Of a stretch of 64,000 bases of DNA, positions 40,144 through 51,753 are shown one piece after another. The stretch comes from Archegozetes longisetosus (taxonomy: Eukaryota > Arthropoda > Arachnida > Sarcoptiformes > Trhypochthoniidae): the NCBI GenBank assembly GCA_018873245.2, contig JAEMBT020000006.1, forward strand, positions 6,593,855 to 6,657,854. The letters are read 5' to 3'. The notes below the pieces were generated by a model. The model was given only the letters and a program-made list of their open reading frames with translations. It was not told where the DNA came from and searched no databases. The number at the start of each line of letters is the position of its first letter. Positions within the stretch are counted from its first letter, which is position 1. The position numbers were made by a program, and so were the translations under genes.

Positions 40144-40197
40144 CCAATCGCAAACGAAAGGCGCCAAACGAGTAATCACTTCAAAGACAACTATTGG
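40144..40197 (+). promoter_or_regulatory. CKS1 promoter elements: CCAAT boxes and E2F-like site
   Basis: CCAAT at 40144-40148, an inverted CCAAT (ATTGG) at 40193-40197, and between them GGCGCCAAA at 40160-40168, whose complement TTTGGCGCC fits the E2F consensus TTTSSCGC. They lie 150-210 bases before the CKS1 start codon. Paired CCAAT boxes with E2F sites are typical of cell-cycle promoters; function here is inferred. Confidence 0.55.
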
Positions 40198-40353
40198 CGC
40201 AACTTTTGTAGAATTCGTTAAGGCATTTCACTCTCACATGTATTGTCGAGCAATTAATTAATTAATTAATTGGTTCATTCATTCATTGATCTGTCTATTG
40301 ATTCTTATCTAATTTAATAGTTTTGATTAATTTTTTTGGTATAAGTTGTGAAA

Positions 40354-40770
40354 ATGTCGCACAAAAACATTTATTATTCAGATAAATATTATGACGAAAA
40401 ATATGAATACAGGTATTGATCAAAACAATGATTCGATTATTTGCATTGATTTAATTCAATTATTCAAACAAGTCATAGATGACTTGAATGATATTTTTTA
40501 TATAACTAATGCTAATTAAGTGTTGTTATGGTTGATTGTATTGAAAGGCATGTGGTATTACCGAAAGAGATCGCCAAAATGGTTCCAAAAACCCATCTCA
40601 TGACTGAAGCCGAATGGAGAGGACTTGGGGTACAACAGAGTCAAGGATGGATTCACTATATGATTCACGAACCAGAACCACATATTCTTCTATTCCGACG
40701 TCTTATCAGCGGATCAGGTCCACCGCCGTCACAAGTGGATCAGTTTAAAGCTGAACTTAATGAACAATGA
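40354..40770 (+). CDS. CKS1: Cyclin-dependent kinase regulatory subunit CKS1
   Basis: Small phosphate-binding adaptor of Cdk1/Cdk2 that promotes multisite phosphorylation. Exons: 40354-40412 and 40548-40770; 93 residues (human CKS1B 79). The reading [20 protein letters not shown] joins across a phase-2 junction to [18 protein letters not shown], then [19 protein letters not shown] and the beta-hinge [12 protein letters not shown] that governs strand exchange. The C-terminal tail after [12 protein letters not shown] is about 14 residues longer than in vertebrates. Convergent with cyclin B, whose product is in the same Cdk1 complex. Confidence 0.98.
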
Positions 40771-40925
40771 GCTCTGATATGTCACCAATAGCATTGATTA
40801 TAAAGCAATCTTAATTTTAATACCAACTATATGTTAATATCAACAATGATTTGATATACTTTTGTCTTGGCACTTAAATTTGCAAATTTTGTAAATAATG
40901 TATTTAACTTTACTTTCTATTAATC

Positions 40926-40931
40926 AATAAA
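40926..40931 (+). terminator. Candidate poly(A) signal for CKS1
   Basis: AATAAA 156 bases after the CKS1 stop codon. Confidence 0.6.
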
Positions 40932-41134
40932 TCACTTCAGGTTTAGCTTAATTTTGATGCCTTTATTCAACAAACATTTGAGACAATATTTTACAATAAA
41001 TATGATGAATTTTTCAAATGTTTTCCTTAAAAATATACAAAAATAATTAAAATAGTTTTTGTGTCTCAATGAATGAATTTTATAATCAAGAATACATGAA
41101 ATAATTGAGAAAAGTTGCGATATGATATTGATAG

Positions 41135-41140
41135 TTTATT
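41135..41140 (-). terminator. Candidate poly(A) signal for cyclin B
   Basis: AATAAA on the minus strand, about 107 bases after the cyclin B stop codon. Confidence 0.55.
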
Positions 41141-41246
41141 AAAAAGCGCTTATGAAAGTCGTCTAAAGACTAAAAATTTGGAAACTATCAAATAAAATAG
41201 AAGACTGAATTAATCCGAAGAAATAAAAGCAAACCAATCGCTAAAC

Positions 41247-42897
41247 TTATGGCTGAATGGCAGCGATTTCGTCAATGACAGGTGATTTCAATTGAGGAAT
41301 TTTACTTATTTCCATCAACTTGGCGGATGCGTACTTTTTACGACAATTCTATTTAAAAGACAAAATGGTCAAAAAGAGTACTTAAACTTGAAACCAAGTC
41401 GAAACAATGATCAAATACCTGAAACTTTGATTTTTCAGACTTGGTAATTATTTTGCACAAAAGCGATGCACTCGGAAGCAGTTGTTGTTCGTTATAATTG
41501 CTATAGAACTCAAGAGTCGGCGTCCATACTGTTGAAGAGTCTCCTAAAATTTTGAGTGTAACGTATAATGAAGTAGCGGCTAATAGTGAAGGATTCCAGT
41601 GAGCGCATTCATACTCCACAAGAGTCAGTTCCATCAGATACTTGGCCAAAGCGTGTATTCGTGAGTCCGCGTGAGCTGCCTTTGAGTTACGGCGCAAGAA
41701 ATGCAAGGGCAGAGGACGGCCCAACTCGAACTTAAGAGTTCTAAGAATCGCTAACTCCATCTTAATTATGTCTTTCTTGTGGTAGAGCTTGTCACAAATC
41801 ATAACAAAGTCTTTGATGTCTGGAGGATAGATTTCCTCAAACTTGCTAGCAATGAAAAATGCAGTCACGCCTACCAATTGGATTTTATCCTTACTGATCA
41901 CTTCTTTCTGTAATTACCCAAACATTAACCTTAATGAAAGGCAAAGCACTTAATGAAAATAAAGACCTGAAAGAATCGGTCCATAATTGAAATTCCGAGA
42001 TATAAAGTTTCGGGGAGTAAACGGAATTGATGGTGAACATTGATCAACCAATCAATGAGAACACTTCGCATTCGTGGAGTCATTTCACGTTGAACTGAGA
42101 GGAAGTTGGCTTTTATATACTGAGTGTTCTGTTATTAGAGACATAGTTTATTAGAGCTTTAGGTCAAGCTTTCAAAAACCTAATGGTCAAACCTCTAAGT
42201 GCCGCAAATAGCTATAGATTTCGTTGACGTAGTCGGGAGTCAGAAACACATTACTGGTATCGTTGGCGTCAATGTTCTCCACATTGAATGGAATCATATT
42301 GGTTGAAAACGCCACTTCTTTCATGGGCTTTAACTCATGTACAGTAGAAACTCGAGACAAAGGCTTCGACTTAATCTTTTTGGTGACTGCCGTTTGACTC
42401 CTATTGTAAGTGTCGACTGGGATCTTGGATTTGCCAACGATTTGTTTGGAATTGATCTCAGCAGTCGTCTCAGCATTTTCGTCGTTAACGACAGGAACTT
42501 TACTTGTTTTGAATCCCATTCGATTGACTCGAGTCTCAGCCTTTGATCAAAGGATTCAATCATTGTAGGACTCAAGTACTTAATTACGCACTTAATTAAC
42601 AATCAAATTAAGGCAATACCTGTTTAACAATAGGATTATTTTTGAGGTGGACATCACCAGCATTTTGTATGACTTTGTTTTGTCTGAAGGACACACTGAG
42701 AGGCAGTCGTCGACCATTGACTCCAACTGTCGTTCTCCTCAAAGCCATTCCTTTGTTGAGGCGGTTCTCTGCATTCGGACCATTGTTTGCCTAAATTAAG
42801 ACATTAGTTAATGAATCGAAAAATCGTTAATCAAACTGTTTCCTCTATTTGAATCAATAAATACCATGAGTTCGTTATTATTGACCAATTGAGACAT
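41247..42897 (-). CDS. CCNB: G2/mitotic-specific cyclin B
   Basis: Activating subunit of Cdk1 for mitotic entry. Exons (minus): 42897-42865, 42790-42620, 42540-42193, 42128-41967, 41907-41419, 41348-41247; 434 residues, usual for B-type cyclins. Cyclin box 1 contains [19 protein letters not shown], the MRAIL-helix equivalent that docks substrates, and [15 protein letters not shown]. The phrase [19 protein letters not shown] is diagnostic for cyclin B (not A or B3), followed by [12 protein letters not shown]. The C-terminal cyclin fold ends [12 protein letters not shown]. The N-terminal destruction box is atypical: RTTVGVNGR where RxxL is expected, with a possible alternative RLPLSVSF just after it. 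No KEN box was seen. All joins keep frame. Confidence 0.96.
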
Positions 42898-43384
42898 GAC
42901 TTAAAGATTACAAAGACTAAGAATTAGGACACGATTAATGAATAGAAAATTATAATTAAAATTCAATGATTAGAAGAGTTAGGTATGGAATCACTTCGTG
43001 AAGTTGTGTTTAATTTTTAAAATATTAATTAAAACGAAAGTCATTTAAAGAGTCATTCAATACAAGAATAGACGGAATGCACGAAATAGTCGAAAGAGAC
43101 TAAAAGAGTCAACGCATATGAAAGACCGTTGAATGACTTGAACTTTAAATTTGGTTAACTTTTACTCAAACTCATGACGTTTGGCTGACTATTCAACTGA
43201 ACTCTGTTCTGATTGGACCACTTTTTAAATGCCTTATTGTCACGTGATTTGTGTTTCTGTGAGCTCAATGTTTATACTTTGATTGTTTTACTAACTAAAC
43301 AAAAGTTGAAAATTTCAAACTATTTTATTAATCGTTCTGATTTACTTGTCAAGAAAAAGAAATATGAGATCAAAGTAGCATAAA
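42898..43384. promoter_or_regulatory. Shared divergent promoter region cyclin B / KXD1
   Basis: 487 bases between opposed start codons. It contains an inverted CCAAT box (ATTGG, 43212-43216; CCAAT in the cyclin B orientation) and a CACGTGA E-box at 43241-43247. Both kinds of site are common in mitotic-gene promoters. Confidence 0.5.
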
Positions 43385-43978
43385 ATGACAAGTTTTGGGA
43401 ATAAGAGTCAAACCATTGAATCAAGTGACACCAACAGATCTAGTGATCATGAAGTGAATGAAGTTCCAAAAAGTTGCTCGAGTCAAACGTTTATAGACGT
43501 TTTGTCCAATTTGGTCAACGAGGCCGATGTCATGCAAATCATTGACTCTCAAAGAAACATGTCTGACATTAAACGTCAAGCACTATTTGAAATATTCATG
43601 TTTTCAAATTTCAATCTATAGGTTATCGAGATTTGAGAAAACCAACGAAATGCTAGTCAATTGCAATGCTCTGGCTGTTATTCGTTTAGAAAATACGAGT
43701 CGAGATCTCAAAAGATATACTCAACAATTAACTGATATGCAGAAAGATTTGGACTCAGTTTTTCATAGAATCAAATTTTTGAAATTGAAGCTCGCTCAAC
43801 AATATCCTAATGCATTCAAAGGTTGTCTAACTCTCATTGCTTTCAATACGTTAAGTTCAACAAATTGCTTATCATTTTTCTTATAGTTTGCAGTAATGTC
43901 TTCAATGTTGTCGATGAAGAAGAAGAGACAACTGAAGATTTGAAAAACGTTAAAATTTCAGAAGAAAATAAAGATTGA
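43385..43978 (+). CDS. KXD1: KxDL motif-containing protein 1, BORC subunit
   Basis: Subunit of BORC, the lysosome-associated complex that recruits Arl8 and controls lysosome positioning. Exons: 43385-43560, 43622-43821, 43887-43978; 155 residues. The junction at Met59 gives QRNMLSRFEKTNEML, matching human QKNMLDRFEKTNEML. The coiled-coil contains the eponymous motif in MQKDLDSVFHRIKFLKLKLA (KDLD = KxDL), then QQYPNAF. The C-terminus is acidic and short compared with the human protein. Read-through of exon 1 or 2 gives unrelated short ends, supporting the spliced model. Head-to-head with cyclin B, tail-to-tail with TMEM65. Confidence 0.93.
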
Positions 43979-45085
43979 TTAGTATTGAAATTATAAATAA
44001 TAAATATAGATCAAATATTTTGTTTAAACTTTGTAAATAAGTATCACTCTCTGTAACAAAGAATTATTTTTCTTTATTGTGTTACTAGTCAAACATAAGT
44101 TAATTTATTAATTGTTTTGTATATTCTATAAAATAATATCTGCCAAACAATTGGTTGTATAATCTAAAAAAGCACATTAAAATGAGCTTTAGTAATGTAA
44201 TTTGTGACACGGAGAACCGGTTTAATTCTTATCTATTACGCTATTAAAACTGTTGTGACAATTGTATTTTATTGCACAAAGTAGATAACAAATTTACCAA
44301 GTTGGATCACAACAGATATTTTAAGTCTTAATTGACAGAATTCTGGATTTGATTTGATTTGATTTGGGAAAAGGTACGCTTAAATTTAATGAACAAACCA
44401 TTTTGTTCGCAAACCAAACTTTACAATTACATAAGATTCGCGAACATTTCTTGTCACATTAATTTCAATATCTTATCAGAAAACTCATTCAAATGATTCA
44501 ATCGAAAACTCTTAATCAAACCACACATTATTCAAGTTATAGTATTAATGAATATTGAATGAAATCATAATTTTCGTTTGAGAAGTGTTTTTAGTATTAA
44601 AACTTAATTGCATATCAAACTCAATTTGGTTAAGTTATAGAAATTCAGCACAAATAAAACTGAAAATCGCAGACTTGTTCGTAAGAATACAAACAAGTAA
44701 TTCAACCCTTTACCAGTGGTTTTGAAATTTTATGAATTAAAGCCAAACCGAATATAAGTTGGCATTAAGATTGAGATCATTAAGAACAAGCCATAGACAT
44801 ATAGTGCAGCCATTTGTAGAAGTGAGTCAAATCGAGGCATTTTACATGAGGAATGTAAAGTTGTGTAGATTTTAAAGCTTTAGAAGAAGGCAGTGAATCG
44901 GAGTGAAACTTGAATTAAAAACAACCAACTGATAAACTCATTTCAACCGATATTTGACGTTCAATTCTAATTAAAGACTTATAGGGATCTGTTGTCTGAG
45001 TTGAGGACTCAATTGGAGCAAAATTTTGCAATAAAATAATTTCGTTGTTATTAAAACTTATGAGGTTGACAAATTGTGCTGATGA
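43979..45085. other. Convergent spacer KXD1 / TMEM65
   Basis: AT-rich, no credible coding frame. A short TGATT-type repeat lies near 44347-44366. Confidence 0.5.
43999..44004 (+). terminator. Candidate poly(A) signal for KXD1
   Basis: AATAAA 20 bases after the KXD1 stop codon. Confidence 0.55.
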
Positions 45086-45736
45086 TTAAGTTGTGTTGTC
45101 CTCCTTTTCATTCTTGTCTTTAGTTGGAAGGAACAACAAGGGAAACATACCTATAATACAACCAATGGCTACACCAAAAGCTCGTCCCAGTTGTATTGAC
45201 CAACGCGTTCGAGACATTTGCAGCTGAACCAAAGATAGTTTAGGCGTTTCGACACCTATTTTAGCAGCCAGTTGTTCGACATAATAAGCGGAACCGATAC
45301 CCGCGACGTCAGACAATGCATTGCCAAGACCTGCAGCAGCCATTGTAGAGATGCCTAGAGTGACTCCAATTGTGGTATCGATATAATCGCCAGCAACTAT
45401 CATTATCAGATTATCTAAAAAGCCAAAACCAATGAAAGGCAACGACTGGTGTACAAACACTTGTCTTAATTGTGAGAATGTTGGACTGATTGTTGAGATG
45501 TGTTCTTCAGCTGAGTTTAGTTCCATTTTCGTATCAACGGTTGAGTTCTGTCCCAATCGATGCAACTCTTCATAAAGTAATTGTCTCTCTTGTGTACCCA
45601 ATAGTGATATAAAATCTTTGACCCTATCCTTATCTGACAGAAAAGATCGCGTGTTTTGTTTGTATTTAAAACTCCGGTTCTGTATTAATATGAGACTGTG
45701 TCGAAAATAAGTTGATTTCAAACTTCTGAATATCAT
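45086..45736 (-). CDS. TMEM65: TMEM65 family inner mitochondrial membrane protein
   Basis: Three-span membrane protein of the mitochondrial inner membrane, linked to mitochondrial sodium/calcium exchange and, in heart, to intercalated discs. Uninterrupted frame of 216 residues (human 240). N-terminal 40 residues are basic and Ser/Asn-rich, fitting a mitochondrial presequence. Membrane segments carry the family phrases LPFIGFGFLDNLIMIVAGDY, IGVTLGISTMAAAGLGNALS (followed by DVAGIG) and GRAFGVAIGCIIGMFPLLFL. No intron interrupts it, unlike most neighbours, so an older retrocopy origin is conceivable but not shown. Confidence 0.94.
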   Translation of the reverse strand: MIFRSLKSTYFRHSLILIQNRSFKYKQNTRSFLSDKDRVKDFISLLGTQERQLLYEELHRLGQNSTVDTKMELNSAEEHISTISPTFSQLRQVFVHQSLPFIGFGFLDNLIMIVAGDYIDTTIGVTLGISTMAAAGLGNALSDVAGIGSAYYVEQLAAKIGVETPKLSLVQLQMSRTRWSIQLGRAFGVAIGCIIGMFPLLFLPTKDKNEKEDNTT

Positions 45737-46726
45737 TTTATGATGAGGATATCAAATCAAATTCTCAGTAAATTATCTATTGATCAAATTACTATAAAAC
45801 TTATTGAAAATTTGGTACATATTATAAAATGTTCAAGTAGATAATAAAAACAAATTGATATAAAACAGACTTCATAATGAACTAATTTAATATTTATAGT
45901 CAGTTAATATGACTGTCATTTGTTTGACATTAACCATAAAGAAATGTTTGAAAAAGTGTTTGTGCGCATAACTACTGAAAAGCTGTATGCAATATCGAAT
46001 AAACTGCATAAATCAGTGAGTAATGCTCACAAAATAAGTTAAGATAGCAGTAAAGTCATTTAAGATTTGCTTTTATTGCTCAACAAATCTCTATCAGCTA
46101 CACAATAGATTTTATTAGAATAGAAATATTCAACTGTCCCCAAAGGTCATATTTAACATTAAAGAAGATTAGAAGACGTTAATAGCGGTACTGATAAAAT
46201 AAATCGAATTTAAATGTCAAACTATTGACAGAATACTTGATAACTTTTGAATGCTTCTGGTTTGAAAAGATAATCAAATTTGAATTGTGCCACTAGCCAT
46301 TCAAACCTTGAGCTAAATCCAAGTCTTAATTCAGTTAGTTTTCAATCATACCCTGACAAATGTGACTAAATTAAAAGTTAATCTAAGAATAAGCCATTAG
46401 ATTTTTGAATAAAATTTATTTACCAATATATAAGTATATATTAGACAAAGGTATTTGAAAATTGTATTAAACACAAAATGAAATGGAATGCAACTCGAAT
46501 TAAATACAATAGTGTTATTCACTGTATAAAAAGCTATAAGACTATTTAGAACTTTAAATGTCAAATGTTTAAAAGAAATATTCATTTAAAAATTTATATT
46601 CGATGAATACTGACTCTCAATTCTTAAAATATTATTTTAAAATACCTAAACATTGATTAACTATTAAATGAAAAATAATACTTGAATTAAGGCATTATGA
46701 TAGAAGACCAGTATTCATGTATCACT
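45737..46726. other. Spacer between TMEM65 and KIF23
   Basis: About 1 kb, AT-rich, both flanking genes on the minus strand. Holds the KIF23 3' UTR and the TMEM65 promoter. The open frame at 46397-46585 is not credible. Confidence 0.5.
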
Positions 46727-49700
46727 TCAGCGACGACTTCGTCTACAAATCACAGAAATCAAAAATTAAAGTTTACAAACTATTGGTAGTTAAAGAGAAA
46801 TAAGTCTTACTTTGAGAAAGGATTGACAGGTTGATTGTGTACCTCAGCCTCGGTTACGACTTGGTTCGGAATCGATTGTGGGGATAACAATCGAGTGTCA
46901 CTAACCGTACGTTTTCTAATATAAACATAATTGAATAAAGTTAGCCTCAAATCAATTTATTCAAATTAGAAGTGATGAAAAGTAGAAAAGAGATACCTAA
47001 GAGTAGGGGAGCCTTGTTTTAAAGTTTCCACGTCATTGAAGATAACTTGTGCGCCACCAGTACTGGATGGAATCACTTCTCCCTTATAGACGTGAGTCTG
47101 GACTTGTCCGAGATCGTCTGCTTCGTGATGAGTCAATGCATACTTGGAGGCATCCTTCAAAACATCGGCTGCTTTCAAGTTGGAGACCGATTTCTTATTC
47201 TTAATTTTTGGTTGCAAAACAGTTCCCAAATCGATAGTGCCAGGGGGTCTGTGGTCAATCCACTTCTCATTACCACTAGAGAGTGAACGCCTATGTCGAG
47301 GATTCACAACAGGAGGTGGATTATGAAGTACGCCCTCGAAACCAACAGTATTCGATCCAACATATTCATTGACCCCTAATGGTGTTCCATGTGCTAAGTC
47401 GTATTCGGATCTTCTCTTCAAAACTTGCTGCGGTGTTTGGGTACTCGCTTGACTATCGATACCATTTGACGCAACACTCGGACCGTTATTGCCGCTCGAA
47501 GGTCTCAGACCTGCATGTGAGATGGGATAGAATACTTCGCGGTTTTCTCTTAAAAACTCCCAATCGGTACTGTCTGTGTTCAGTATGTTTTTAACTAAGT
47601 TCATTTTGTCCTTAGAAATGCATTGCTCTCTTTCTAGTTGTGCCTGTTTTTCAGCCAAGAGTCTTTCAAATATTACTTTCAATCGTTCTCTTTCTGCATC
47701 TAATTTTTCGCGCATTTTTGATTTTATTCTTTCTTTTTCTAATTCTGAGTTACTCAATAATCTGTTTTTCTCTTCTAAACAATTCTCGATTGCTCTCAAA
47801 TTTTTCTCAAGTTCTGATATTCTCTTGAGATGCGTTTCACTAACTCTTTCGACTTGAAAGCATTTGTTTTCGAAACTTTTCACTTGATTTTCACGTGCTT
47901 CTAAATCCATTTGCATCACACTTATTTGTTGTTTATAATACATGTTTTCGCGTTCCATTTCAGCGACTCTTTGCCTGACGATCAATTCTGAAAAAGATCA
48001 GATAATTAGGATCGAAATATAAGAAAATCAAATGAGAAATTACGAGTCTCTTTGAGCTTTTCAAATTTTGATTCTTTGTTTCTCTTTCTCACTTCCAGAC
48101 ACTCGAGCCATTCGGGGAACACTTTATCGTCTTCTGGATTCTCGAGCTGTAAATATAAAATAAATGATAAGATTTTGAATAACCACAAGGATCAAAAGAA
48201 AACTAACCAGAGATGAGGGGAAAGGCGGACCGACTATATTAATAGCTGCCAAATCAACTCCACCCATATTTTCAGCGAATTTGGGAAAAGTGCCGCGGTA
48301 GTTAATGCGATTAATAGGATTGTAGCCTTTAGTCACTAACACGTCCTGAGAATGTTCCGCAAATTTCATGACATGCTATGGACAGAAGAGAGAAATAACA
48401 TTGAATTATCGATTAAAATGTCAGATTAAAGTTAGTAAAGAAAAAATAAAAACCAGTGTTTCGTCGTAATCATCAGCACTTGGATTGACACAAATAATCA
48501 TCTTGACTTTGCCCTCGCCCTCGAAATAGCTTTTGAAGAGATGTGTCAACTTATTGTCTCGATAGGGAACTACTTTATTAGAACCATTCAATTGATTATC
48601 TCTTAAGATGTCGATGCAGTTTCTCAAAGCCATTAGTGAATTGTTAATATTGCCAGCTTCTCTCAATCTGTCTCCAGTATTTTGTGTGCGAAGAGTTCGT
48701 TCACTTCCAGCCAAATCAACAATTGATAGCTGACTGGTTATTAGGAATCTATCGTCTTGGATGACTTCAGTGCCATTGGAGTCAAGTGGCGCCTGAACCA
48801 ATCTGATAGTAAAGACACTGTGAGATCTGCTCGACTCAGTGTTTAAGTTGGTGTGTGCGATACGACGTCTTCGAACACCTTTGATGAAAACTTCAAAGGC
48901 TTCATCAGCACTTTTGACTTCTACTTCGGTGCCTCCGTTGACAAAAACCCGACGCCTATTATCTTCTCGAAGAACTTTTGATTGTGGTTGACGTGACACT
49001 TTGAGAGAATCCATGGAATCATCCAATAAGTCATAAATATAATTGTTGTAAATCTCAACATATGATACAAAAACTGCATAGTTATTGTCACAATTGATAT
49101 CTTCAACAATCGAGGCGTCTTTCATTCTTGAATCCCAGTCTTCGCTGTTCTCTTTCTTTTTCGAAGATCGCGGAGTTCTTCCGAAGGCTGGCGTCGAAGG
49201 AGTTTTTGGAACATTTCTTTCTTTCTGCCACTGAAGTAAAGCGTCTGGAGTTGATTGAATCTCAAAATAATTTTGTCCGTCAGGTCTAAACACATATTTG
49301 CGACTTTGAAGGTTATAACTGTTTAAAGTATTGAATATGACATCCAAACTACGAGGAATAATACCAGCATCTTGTGGAGAACCGACTATTGTGTGAGTCT
49401 TTCCCGAAGATGTGATGCCATAAGTAAACAAAAGCCCTTTGATTGAGCAACAAAATACCTGAATTACTCTTAGATCGAATTAACTAATAAATTGACAAAC
49501 AAACCATTTTTTCCGTTAACCAAATCTGTGACCAACGGAAAGGCGATCTGTTCGAACATCTCTTTCTGTGACGTGTTTTCGCCAAACACACGTTTGAATT
49601 TGTAGAACAGATCATTACGAGAACTGTTCGGTGGAGACAAACGGATCAAAGTATCACTATTAGGGACACGATGAACAGCCACCAGATCGGCGTAGTTGGA

Positions 49701-50025
49701 AAGAGGTCGCAAACGACAATAGACTTCAACTGGTTCTTTGTCTTTATTATCTTTGTTGAGGTTTGGTTTTGGTTTTGTTGGCGGACCACTCTTTTTGAGT
49801 GGAGTTTTTGGACGGCTATTAAGCGATTAATAATCAATTATCAATATTTATATAAATGATTACTCGTTTCTTAGATATAATTATAACTAAAACTTATAGA
49901 AATCATTAGAAATTAAAACTAAGTAATCAATGAATTAAGGATTAATGAAAATATTTGTTAAACAAATCAAAGAGAAAAATGATATAAATAAAAGATTGCA
50001 TACACGGGTCGCATCCTTGTGTCAT
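46727..50025 (-). CDS. KIF23: Kinesin-6 KIF23 (MKLP1 / Pavarotti / ZEN-4)
   Basis: Plus-end kinesin of the centralspindlin complex (with RacGAP1/CYK-4), needed for the central spindle and cytokinesis. Exons (minus): 50025-50006, 49815-49505, 49436-48454, 48375-48208, 48146-48044, 47987-46997, 46915-46811, 46742-46727; 898 residues. The motor domain has the P-loop GITSSGKT (117-124), switch I NTESSRSHSVF and switch II DLAGSERT, plus the long kinesin-6 insertion before NNYAVFVSYVEIYNNYIYDL. A neck and coiled coil follow (RQRVAEMERENMYYKQQ onward). The tail has RHRRSLSSGNEKWIDHRPPG, equivalent to the human 14-3-3/Aurora B clustering site, and the Arf6-binding region ending VIFNDVETLKQGSPTLRKR. 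The last 16-base exon gives a basic end KRSRR. First (20 bases) and last exons are very small and rest on frame and splice sites. Confidence 0.95.
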
Positions 50026-51753
50026 CCAATTATTTCAATAATTGATTCAAACTAGATTTGATTAAATTCAATACAAACTAAAATTAATGTAATCGATGCT
50101 AATAAAAACGTTAAGATATGATAAATTATTCGAATTGTGTTTGTATTGAATAATCCATTAGTGATTTGCGCCTCTATTTTCCGTTGAATAATATAATCCA
50201 ATAGAAAGTGTCGCTTAGAACGTAACAGTCATTTAACATAAATGACGTCAGATAAATGCCAACTCTATTACCAGAGCCCTTACAGTTTGGGTTAAACTTT
50301 TAAAATATGTAAAACTAAAATTTTAAAGTTTTTCAATCCTTCAGAAGGATTAATAAATGTAGGATCTAATAGAACAGTAGTCTTTCTTTGAAATTTGAAT
50401 ACTATTGATTCCACTAAATGCTAATATATAGTAAAGTCTATGATATAATATGAATAAAATTAAAATACTATTTAACTAGTATTCAAATTTGAAACAGGTT
50501 TTACATTTTTCTATAATCACAAACTGCGATGAATCGCACTCACTTGAAAAGCACGTTATGATATTTGTCGCAAACATTTGATCAATTTTCTAAAATAACT
50601 CTTTGATAACTACGATACTTGTGCGTTTTTCAAATAATTAATATTGAGGATTGTTCTGAAGTTGTTGGTTGTGGACAAACTAGAACTTGGGATTAGAATC
50701 TAAAAGATTATGAAAAATCAAAAAATGTTCGTTTGAATGATTACAGAATCGTTGAACTAAACCAGTATTTGCCAACCTACTCAAGCTAAGGGCTATAGAA
50801 AATTGATCCAAATCTGGTAAAATTGGCTACAATAAAACTAAGATTGATTTTTATAATTCCGTACTTGACAATTTGACAGTAAAAATAAAGTATTTGCTAA
50901 CAATTGGGACTTAAGTTTCATATCTTTCACTATATAGGGAATACAAACTTTTTCCTAATTTTCTTGAAAGTACCTCAAGTTTTGAGAGGATTTCTTGGAC
51001 TAATTTATCCCTCCAGTCTTATAGGGGCAGAAAAAACAATCACAGGTCAAAATGAAGGTCACTAAATTAAACTAAAGGTTCTAACAAAGTTTTTCTCATT
51101 TTATAAAATTTCATTTTAGAGATGGAAACGAAATGCAACTCAAATAACTAGACCGATATGCACAAGTTGAGACTTAACTAAAACTGTTTTAAACATGCAG
51201 TTGTGCAATCAGTTTTAAAATTGGTTTCAGGTTTTAAGTCGGTTTTAAAACTTAGAACCGTTTTAAATATAGTACATACGGGCCCCAGAGTTCAATTGAA
51301 ACAACTGAACCTGTAGACTAAGTTAAGTTTGAAGAAACAAATAAACTTGAAATAAAAACCTAATCCTTTATTGAACTTAAGGTTTATTGTTTTTCTAATC
51401 AAAATGCATGTGATTTTAATACTTTTTGCTTAACTGTTAATACAGATTGTCCGTCTGTTTAAAATACTTTCAGTTACACATAATAAATAGACCGCTATTA
51501 TTTTCATCTAAAATTATTGCAGTTTCAAAGTGCATAAAACCAATGATAAGAATGATTTATACAGCTTGCTTACCACTACTAATGAGCAACCTGTCGATTA
51601 ATACGATAAACAATTCAATTCATGCAAATTATAAAATTATATGTAAATAAAATGATCAAATTTACGAATACATTAGACGGACACACCTTTTAGTTATATT
51701 AAAAGTTTGAAATTGATTATATTAAAATATTTGTGATTCCCTACAAAAGCGAT
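50026..51753. other. Spacer between KIF23 and SLC12A2
   Basis: Holds the KIF23 promoter and SLC12A2 3' UTR. A palindromic CRE (TGACGTCA, 50243-50250) and an upstream CCAAT at 50198-50202 lie within 230 bases of the KIF23 start. No credible coding frame. Confidence 0.55.
50243..50250. promoter_or_regulatory. CRE-like palindrome upstream of KIF23
   Basis: Perfect TGACGTCA, 218 bases before the KIF23 start codon. CREB/ATF binding is inferred from the consensus only. Confidence 0.4.

Larger units (their letters stand above)
34947..40353. other. Long divergent spacer Shc / CKS1
   Basis: 5.4 kb with no recognisable coding exon. It must contain the Shc promoter and any non-coding 5' exons, and the CKS1 promoter. 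Simple repeats: CT tracts at 36382-36401 and 36638-36684, GA tract at 37017-37056, ATT tract at 38872-38896, AATT tract at 40252-40271. The 36420-36600 stretch is GC-richer than its surroundings. Open frames at 35216-35413, 35980-36177 and 36581-36766 are unconvincing. Confidence 0.6.

Noticed and set aside
46811-46915. KIF23 ending at the in-frame TAA directly after FSK
   Set aside because: The stop overlaps a near-perfect donor (AA then GTAAGA) and a good acceptor 68 bases on gives a typical basic kinesin-6 end; kept only as a possible alternative.
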